A DNA stretch of 11,782 nt from positions 1 to 11,782 of the forward strand of contig JAJECB010000211.1 in the NCBI GenBank assembly GCA_022822245.1, in the 5' to 3' direction. The translations under genes and the position numbers were made by a program. Below are positions 7,474-11,782 of the stretch, piece by piece. The number at the start of each line of letters is the position of its first letter. Position 1 is the stretch's first letter. Source of the stretch: Gammaproteobacteria bacterium. GTDB lineage: Bacteria > Pseudomonadota > Gammaproteobacteria > HK1. The notes beneath the pieces were generated by a model. It saw nothing but the letters and a program-made list of their open reading frames with translations, searched no databases and was not told the DNA's origin.

Positions 7474-7630
7474 ACTGGCTGGATTCTTGTGTGCGGCGCG
7501 GAGTATTTCACAAATCGTGCCGGGCCGACCCCTCCGCCGCCGCGCGAAATTGAGGTCAGAGTGAGATCTTCCAATCGTCCTCCGCCAAGCTCTACCGCGC
7601 CCACAAATCCCACCGTGGCCCCACTTCCGT

Positions 7631-8422
7631 TCAGCGTCCCCGCCAGACGGGGGTGCGTTTCTCGGCGAAGGCGCGGGTGCCCTCCAGGAGGTCCTCGCTC
7701 GCGTAGAGGGTGTTGACGGCGGGGATCCCCTTGCCGTGCATGAGCCCGAACGCCTCCGCGACGGTGAGGCGCTCGGTCATGCGGATGGTCTCCTTGATGG
7801 CGGCGAAGACGAGTGGCGGCCCGGCGGCGAGGAGGTCCGCGAGCTCGCGGGCGCGCTCCATGAGGCGCGCGGCCGGCACGACCTCGTTGACGAGGCCCCG
7901 GCGCGCCGCCTCCTCCGCCTCCATCCAGCGCCCGGTGAGGAGGAGGTCCATCGCGACGTGGAACGGAATTCGCCGGTGCAGCTTGATGCTCGCCGCGTCC
8001 GCGAGAACCCCGACGTTGATCTCGGGGAGGGCGAAGCGGGCGTGGTCGGCGGCGAGGATGAGGTCGCAGGAGATGGCGATCTCGAGCCCCCCGCCGACCG
8101 CCATGCCGTTGACGGCCGCGATCACCGGCTTGTTGAGGCCGGGCAGCTCCTGGAGGCCGCCGAACCCGCCCACCCCGTAGTCGGTGTCGGGCGGCTCGCC
8201 CTCGGCCGCGCCCTTGAGGTCCCAGCCGGCGGAGAAGAAGCGTTCGCCCGCGCCGGTGACGACCGCGACCCGAAGCTCGGGGTCGTCGCGGAACCCGGCG
8301 AAGAGGTCGCCCATCCGCCGGCTGGTCGCTCCGTCGATGGCGTTCGCCTTCGGCCGGTCGAGGACCACCTCGAGGACGGCGCCGCGGCGGGTGACGTGCA
8401 GGGGAGCGGGGGAGTCGGTCAT
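7631..8422 (-). CDS. caiD: Enoyl-CoA hydratase/crotonase, carnitinyl-CoA dehydratase (CaiD)-like
   Basis: A 263-residue cytoplasmic crotonase-fold enzyme. From recalled family sequences it tracks CaiD closely along its length: LDRPKANAIDGATSRRMG near the N-terminus, FFSAGWDLKGAAEGEPPDTD at 63-81, KPVIAAVNGMAVGGGLEIA at 98-116, and the ending AFAEKRTPVWRGR. CaiD interconverts crotonobetainyl-CoA and L-carnitinyl-CoA. The oxyanion-hole loops (SAGWD at 64-68 and GGG at 110-112) and both catalytic glutamates, E114 (GGGLE) and E134 (ALPE), are present, so hydratase activity is expected. The ATG at 8422 is preceded by AGGAGA with good spacing and overlaps the ligase stop as ATGA. Longer upstream frames are shadows of the ligase gene. 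Residues after E134 (INVGVLADAASIKLHRRIPF) diverge from the enteric enzyme, so the true substrate may be another short enoyl-CoA. The symbol denotes resemblance, not proven function. Confidence 0.9.
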   Translation of the reverse strand: MTDSPAPLHVTRRGAVLEVVLDRPKANAIDGATSRRMGDLFAGFRDDPELRVAVVTGAGERFFSAGWDLKGAAEGEPPDTDYGVGGFGGLQELPGLNKPVIAAVNGMAVGGGLEIAISCDLILAADHARFALPEINVGVLADAASIKLHRRIPFHVAMDLLLTGRWMEAEEAARRGLVNEVVPAARLMERARELADLLAAGPPLVFAAIKETIRMTERLTVAEAFGLMHGKGIPAVNTLYASEDLLEGTRAFAEKRTPVWRGR

Positions 8423-10536
8423 GTCGGGTCTCCTGTCGAATCTCCGGCCGGGTCGTCTGACGGGTCCTTCGGGGCGAGGCGCAGGACCGCGTCCACCGCC
8501 GCCACCCCGCGCCCCGCCGGCCGCACGATGAGGGGGTTCACGTCGAGCTCGATCAGGCGGTCGGCGCGATCGAGGGCGAAGCGCTGGACGGCGAGCACCG
8601 CGTCGACGAGGGCCGCCCGGTCGCCCGCCGGCCGGCCCCGGAAGCCGTCGACGAGGGCCGCTGCCTTGAGCCCGGAGAGGGCGGCCTCGATCTCCTCGCG
8701 GGACGCGGGCACGAGGAGCACGACCCGGTCCCTGGCAAGCTCGGCGAGCAGGCCGCCCGAGCCGACGACGAGGACGAGGCCCACCTGCGGGTCGCGGCTG
8801 ACGCCGGCGATCACCTCCGCGACCCCGTCGCCGACCATGCTCTCGACGAGGAGGCAGTCGCCGAGTGGAAGCAGCGCGCGGGCCGCCACCTCGATCTCGG
8901 CCGGCGCTTCGAGACCGAGCCGGACCGCGTCCTTCTCCGACTTGTGGGCGAGCCCGCGTCCGACCGCCTTGACCGCCACCGGGACGCCGACCCGGGTGGC
9001 CGCCGCCGCAGCCTCGTCCGGGCTTCGGACGAGCTCTCCGGTCGGAACCGGGATGCCGGCTCGCGCGAGACGCTCCTTCGCCTCCCGCTCGGAGAGGACC
9101 GTTCCCCGGCATCCGCCGCCCGCGGGCGGGCGCGGTCCTCCCATCTCGATCTCGGCCGCGAGCCGGCCGGCCGCCCATGCCTCGCCGATGTCGGCCGCCG
9201 CCTCGACGGCCGCAAGCCCCTCGTCGACCCCGGCGAGGGGGGCGATCCCCCGCGCGAGGAGGTCTTGCGAGAGCGCCTCCGGAAACGACTCGGGAAGGGT
9301 CGCGAGCACGCACCCGCGCGCGCCGGTCCGGCGAAGCGCGGCCTCGAAGGCGTCGAAGGTGACGTGCCACTCGGCGTCGTCGCAGCGGTCCGTGCGCGGC
9401 GGATCGATGACGAGGAGCGCGAGGTCGAACCCGCACCCGAGCATGGCGGTGAAGGTGGCGGCGAGGCGGTCCGCGTCCCCCCAGATGAAGGTGTGGTAGT
9501 CGAGGGGGTTCGAGACGGTGACGAGGTCGTTCAGGGTCGTGCCCACCCGCTCGCGTTCGGCCCCGGTGAGGGGGCGGGCCCGGAGCCGGCGCCCCCCGAG
9601 CGCATCCGCCATGAGCGCCGCCTCACCGCCCGAGCAGGAGAGCGACGCGACGTCCCGGCCGCCGAGCGGACCGCCCGCGTGCAGCAGCTTCAGGGCTTCG
9701 AGGAGGGCGGGCAGCGAATGCACCCGGCCGATGCCGGTGCGCCGGAAGAAGGCCGCCGCGCTTCGTTCCGAGCCGGCGAGCGAGGCGGTGTGCGACACGG
9801 TGAGGCGTGCCCCTTGCTCGCTTCGTCCGAGCTTCAAGGCGACGAGGGGGATCCGCCGCTCTCGGGCCTTCCGGGCCGCGGTGGCAAGGGCCGACGCGTC
9901 CTCGAGGGTCTCGACGATGAGCCCGACGGCGGTGATGCGGCGGTCCTCGAGGAGGGTGTCGAGCACGTCCGCGGTGCCGACGAGGGCGCGGTTTCCAAGG
10001 GTCACCACTGCCGCGATCGGCACCGCCCGGAGGTTCATGGTGAGGGTGATCGCGAGGTTGCTGCTCTGCGACACGATGGCGACCCCCCGGTCGCGGCGCA
10101 GGCCCCCGTGCTGGTCGGGCCAGAGCGGCGCGCCGTCGAGGTAGTTGACGAAGCCGTAGCAGTTGGGGCCGAGGATCGGCATGGCGCCCGCCGCCTCGAC
10201 CAACGCGGCCTGCAACGCCGCGCCGTCGCTTCCCGATTCGCGGAAGCCCGACGCGTAGCACACCGCACCCCCGGACCCGCGGGCGGCGAGCGCCCGCACC
10301 ACCTCGACGGTGCGGTCGCGCCGTACCGCGACGAAGGCGGCGTCCGGCGCCTCGGGCAGCTCCGCGACCGATGGGAAGCAGGGGAGGCCCGCCATCGCGC
10401 GCCGCGCCGGATGCACGGGCCAGATGGGTCCCGCGAAGGCCATGCGCCGGCACTGCTCGACGACGCGCTCCGCCTCGCGGCCGCCGATCGCGCAGATCGA
10501 GCGGGGATTGAGGAGGCGCGAGAGATCGGTCGGCAC
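8419..10536 (-). CDS. Acyl-CoA synthetase (NDP-forming), acetate--CoA ligase family, fused alpha-beta
   Basis: A 705-residue cytoplasmic enzyme that joins a carboxylic acid to CoA with NDP and phosphate as co-products, or runs in reverse. Domain order is CoA-binding Rossmann domain (about 8-135, with LLNPRSICAIGG and ILGPNCYGFVNY), two succinyl-CoA-ligase-like domains (about 150-460), and an ATP-grasp domain (about 480-690). The expected phosphohistidine H249 (LTVSHTASLAG) and the ATP-grasp histidine H531 (LAHKSEKDAVRLGL) are both present, so phosphate relay should be intact. The C-terminal ELDVNPLIV motif is also typical. The start is GTG at 10536, supported by GGAG seven bases upstream and by homology starting within ten residues; the open frame upstream is a low-complexity shadow. 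The acidic tail DPSDDPAGDSTGDPT doubles as the coding sequence for the next gene's Shine-Dalgarno. It is coupled to the CaiD-like hydratase by ATGA overlap, so it probably activates the acid that the hydratase later processes. Acid specificity is unknown. Confidence 0.93.
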   Translation of the reverse strand: MPTDLSRLLNPRSICAIGGREAERVVEQCRRMAFAGPIWPVHPARRAMAGLPCFPSVAELPEAPDAAFVAVRRDRTVEVVRALAARGSGGAVCYASGFRESGSDGAALQAALVEAAGAMPILGPNCYGFVNYLDGAPLWPDQHGGLRRDRGVAIVSQSSNLAITLTMNLRAVPIAAVVTLGNRALVGTADVLDTLLEDRRITAVGLIVETLEDASALATAARKARERRIPLVALKLGRSEQGARLTVSHTASLAGSERSAAAFFRRTGIGRVHSLPALLEALKLLHAGGPLGGRDVASLSCSGGEAALMADALGGRRLRARPLTGAERERVGTTLNDLVTVSNPLDYHTFIWGDADRLAATFTAMLGCGFDLALLVIDPPRTDRCDDAEWHVTFDAFEAALRRTGARGCVLATLPESFPEALSQDLLARGIAPLAGVDEGLAAVEAAADIGEAWAAGRLAAEIEMGGPRPPAGGGCRGTVLSEREAKERLARAGIPVPTGELVRSPDEAAAAATRVGVPVAVKAVGRGLAHKSEKDAVRLGLEAPAEIEVAARALLPLGDCLLVESMVGDGVAEVIAGVSRDPQVGLVLVVGSGGLLAELARDRVVLLVPASREEIEAALSGLKAAALVDGFRGRPAGDRAALVDAVLAVQRFALDRADRLIELDVNPLIVRPAGRGVAAVDAVLRLAPKDPSDDPAGDSTGDPT
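8429..8434 (-). promoter_or_regulatory. Ribosome binding site of the CaiD-like gene, inside the ligase gene
   Basis: Minus-strand AGGAGA with about seven bases to the ATG at 8422. It lies within the last codons of the ligase gene and confirms the short 263-residue reading of the hydratase rather than any longer upstream start. Confidence 0.75.
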
Positions 10537-10542
10537 GGGCAA

Positions 10543-10547
10543 TCTCC
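10543..10547 (-). promoter_or_regulatory. Ribosome binding site deciding the GTG start of the ligase gene
   Basis: Minus-strand GGAGA, with GGAG followed by a 7-nt spacer ATTGCCC before the GTG at 10536. It supports GTG as initiator where no in-frame ATG exists near the start of homology. Confidence 0.7.
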
Positions 10548-10670
10548 GAGCGCGGGGGCGGAGACGGGCGTGGAAAGCAAGAACGATACGACGGCAGGAC
10601 CGGCAATTCGGTGCTGAACGCGCCGGATATGCGGCGGAGTTGGACGGATCGGGGCGGGGCGACGCGGTCC

Positions 10671-10694
10671 GGCGACGCGCACCAGGTCGTCGCC
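10671..10694 (-). terminator. Possible hairpin downstream of the acyl-CoA dehydrogenase gene
   Basis: Arms 10671-10677 (GGCGACG) and 10688-10694 (CGTCGCC) pair perfectly over 7 bp around a 10-nt loop, starting 23 nt after the dehydrogenase stop. No U-tract follows, so any termination would have to be Rho-dependent or partial. The rest of the 181-nt spacer 10537-10717 holds no recognisable gene and no clear promoter; a weak TTCGGTGCTGAA near-palindrome at 10607-10618 was noted. Whether the ligase gene is transcribed separately is open. Confidence 0.3.
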
Positions 10695-10717
10695 ACTTGC
10701 TCCCGGCTCGCTTTCGA

Positions 10718-11782
10718 CTACGCGCCGAGCGGGCGCAGCAGGTCGCGGGCGATGATGTGGCGCTGGATCTCGCTCGTGCCGTCCCAGATCCGCTCGACCC
10801 GCGCATCGCGCCAGAAGCGCTCGATGGGAAGGTCGTCCATGAGGCCCATGCCGCCGAAGATCTGCACCGCCTCGTCGGTCACCCGGGCGAGGGTCTCCGA
10901 CGCATGGAGCTTCGCCTCGGCGATCTGGCGGTTGGCGTCGAGCCCGTGGTCGAGGCGCCAGGCCGCGGCGAGGGTCAGCCAGTCCGCCGCGTCGATAGCC
11001 GTCACCATGTCGGCGAGCTTGAAGGAGACGCCCTGGAAGCGGCCGATGGGCTGGCCGAACTGCCGCCGGGTCGCCGCGTGGTCCACGCAGAGGTCGAAGC
11101 AGCGCCGGGCCCGGCCGACGCACATCGCGGCGACGGTGAGGCGGGTCGCGGCGAGCCAGGTGTTCGCGAGCTCGAATCCGGCTCCTTCCTCGCCGAGCAC
11201 CTGCGAGGCCGGCACCCGGCAGTCGTCGAAGGAGAGGATGCAGTTGTGGTAGCCGCGGTGGGAGACCGCGCGGTAGCCGGGGCGGATCTCGAAGCCGGGG
11301 GTCCCGCGGTCGACGAGGAAGCAGGTGATCCGCTTCTTGGCGCCGGCCCGCGTCTCCTCCTCTCCGGTCGCGACGAAGGTGATGACGAAGTCCGCGAGGT
11401 CCGCGTGGCTGATGAAGTGCTTGGTGCCGTTGATGACGAAGTCGCCGCCGTCGCGCCGGGCGTGGGTCTTCATGCCGCGCACGTCCGAGCCCGCGTCGGG
11501 CTCGGTCATCGCGAGGGCGTCGATCTTGTCGCCGCGCACGCACGGCAGGAGGTAGCGCTCGCGCTGCTCGGCGTCGCCTGCGCAGAGGATGTTCGAGGGC
11601 CGGCCCCAGAATACGGAGAGCGCCATCGACGCCCGCCCGAGCTCGCGCTCGAGCAGGGTGAAGGTCAGGTGGTCGAGTCCCCCGCCCCCGTGCTCCTCGG
11701 GGATGTTGGGGGCGTAGAACCCGAGCTCGCGGACCTTGTCCTGGATCTCCCGCCCGAGCTCGCGCGGGACCTCGCCGGTGTG
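10718..11782 (-). CDS. Acyl-CoA dehydrogenase family protein (5' end outside window)
   Basis: The frame is open from the right window edge to a TAG at 10718-10720, giving 354 residues; a full enzyme is usually about 380-400, so roughly 30-40 N-terminal residues are missing. It would oxidise an acyl-CoA to the 2-enoyl-CoA with FAD in the cytoplasm. Landmarks in fragment numbering are the N-terminal helical part with RELGFYAPNIPEEHGGGGLD, the FAD/substrate loop ALAMTEPDAGSD (about 90-101), FVINGTKHFISHADLADF (about 115-132), RRQFGQPIGRFQG, and QIFGGMGLMDDLPIERFWRD. The segment aligning with the catalytic base of medium-chain enzymes reads RIWDGTSEIQR: Asp (codon 10781-10783) stands where Glu is usual. 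The alternative helix-G Glu of isovaleryl and long-chain enzymes also appears absent (ATRL). The ATG at 11626 is internal, because clear dehydrogenase sequence continues upstream of it. Its neighbours are a ligase and a CaiD-like hydratase in the same direction, which suggests a shared beta-oxidation-type route. Confidence 0.94.
   Translation of the reverse strand, partial: HTGEVPRELGREIQDKVRELGFYAPNIPEEHGGGGLDHLTFTLLERELGRASMALSVFWGRPSNILCAGDAEQRERYLLPCVRGDKIDALAMTEPDAGSDVRGMKTHARRDGGDFVINGTKHFISHADLADFVITFVATGEEETRAGAKKRITCFLVDRGTPGFEIRPGYRAVSHRGYHNCILSFDDCRVPASQVLGEEGAGFELANTWLAATRLTVAAMCVGRARRCFDLCVDHAATRRQFGQPIGRFQGVSFKLADMVTAIDAADWLTLAAAWRLDHGLDANRQIAEAKLHASETLARVTDEAVQIFGGMGLMDDLPIERFWRDARVERIWDGTSEIQRHIIARDLLRPLGA

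Noticed and set aside
7615..7624. GTGG-CC-CCAC inverted repeat after the CaiD-like gene, considered as a terminator
   Set aside because: Only four base pairs with a two-base loop and no U-tract.
7432..7630. Sigma-70 promoter for the importer operon (for example AATACT as a -10 element near 7503)
   Set aside because: No acceptable -35 hexamer lies 16-18 nt upstream of it, so a position cannot be supported although a promoter is expected in this spacer.
8944..10617. Long plus-strand open frame opposite the ligase gene (557 codons)
   Set aside because: Low-complexity Arg/Gly/Glu composition, no motif, and it fully overlaps a well-supported minus-strand gene.
10537..10806. Extended N-terminus for the NDP-forming ligase
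   Set aside because: It would overlap the dehydrogenase gene and reads as Ser/Arg-rich low-complexity sequence; a good Shine-Dalgarno and the start of homology support the GTG at 10536.
11626..11626. ATG at 11626 as the start of a 302-residue dehydrogenase
   Set aside because: Typical acyl-CoA dehydrogenase N-terminal sequence continues in frame upstream to the window edge, so the gene is simply cut by the window.

Overview
The window is a very GC-rich stretch of bacterial chromosome. Its genes are densely packed and almost all lie on the minus strand, so the story reads from the right end to the left end. Several things point to a Gram-negative proteobacterium, probably alphaproteobacterial: the base composition, the ATGA stop/start overlaps, and a substrate-binding protein with a plain (non-lipoprotein) signal peptide. 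The taxon is inferred from style only; there is no rRNA or other marker gene here.

Right block (10718-11782, then 7631-10536, minus): an acyl-CoA dehydrogenase whose first residues lie beyond the window edge. After a 181-nt spacer comes a fused-subunit acyl-CoA synthetase of the NDP-forming (acetate--CoA ligase, ADP-forming) superfamily. It is followed, with a 4-nt ATGA overlap, by a crotonase that closely resembles carnitinyl-CoA dehydratase CaiD. Ligase, dehydrogenase and hydratase are the first three steps of a beta-oxidation-like route. The CaiD-like member suggests a gamma-butyrobetaine/crotonobetaine/carnitine-type or related short acyl-CoA substrate.

Middle and left block (155-7431, minus): a complete Dpp/Opp-type ABC importer operon. 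The order is periplasmic binding protein, two permeases, two ATPases, then a cytoplasmic YtcJ-type metal-dependent amidohydrolase 17 nt after the last ATPase. A 13-bp GC hairpin sits between the binding-protein gene and the first permease gene, where such operons often carry an expression-balancing stem-loop. A 17-nt palindrome and a strong Shine-Dalgarno sequence lie in the leader of the binding-protein gene. The likely logic is import of a peptide-like or amide compound followed by cytoplasmic hydrolysis. The substrate cannot be read from the sequence.

Left edge (2-118, plus): the last 38 codons of a gene that converges on the amidohydrolase gene. The tail weakly resembles the end of CobW-type GTPases.

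No RNA genes, insertion sequences, CRISPR arrays or phage genes were seen. Most of the window is ordinary catabolic gene content. The points most worth checking are the Glu-to-Asp change at the expected catalytic position of the acyl-CoA dehydrogenase and the pairing of an NDP-forming ligase with a CaiD-like hydratase.
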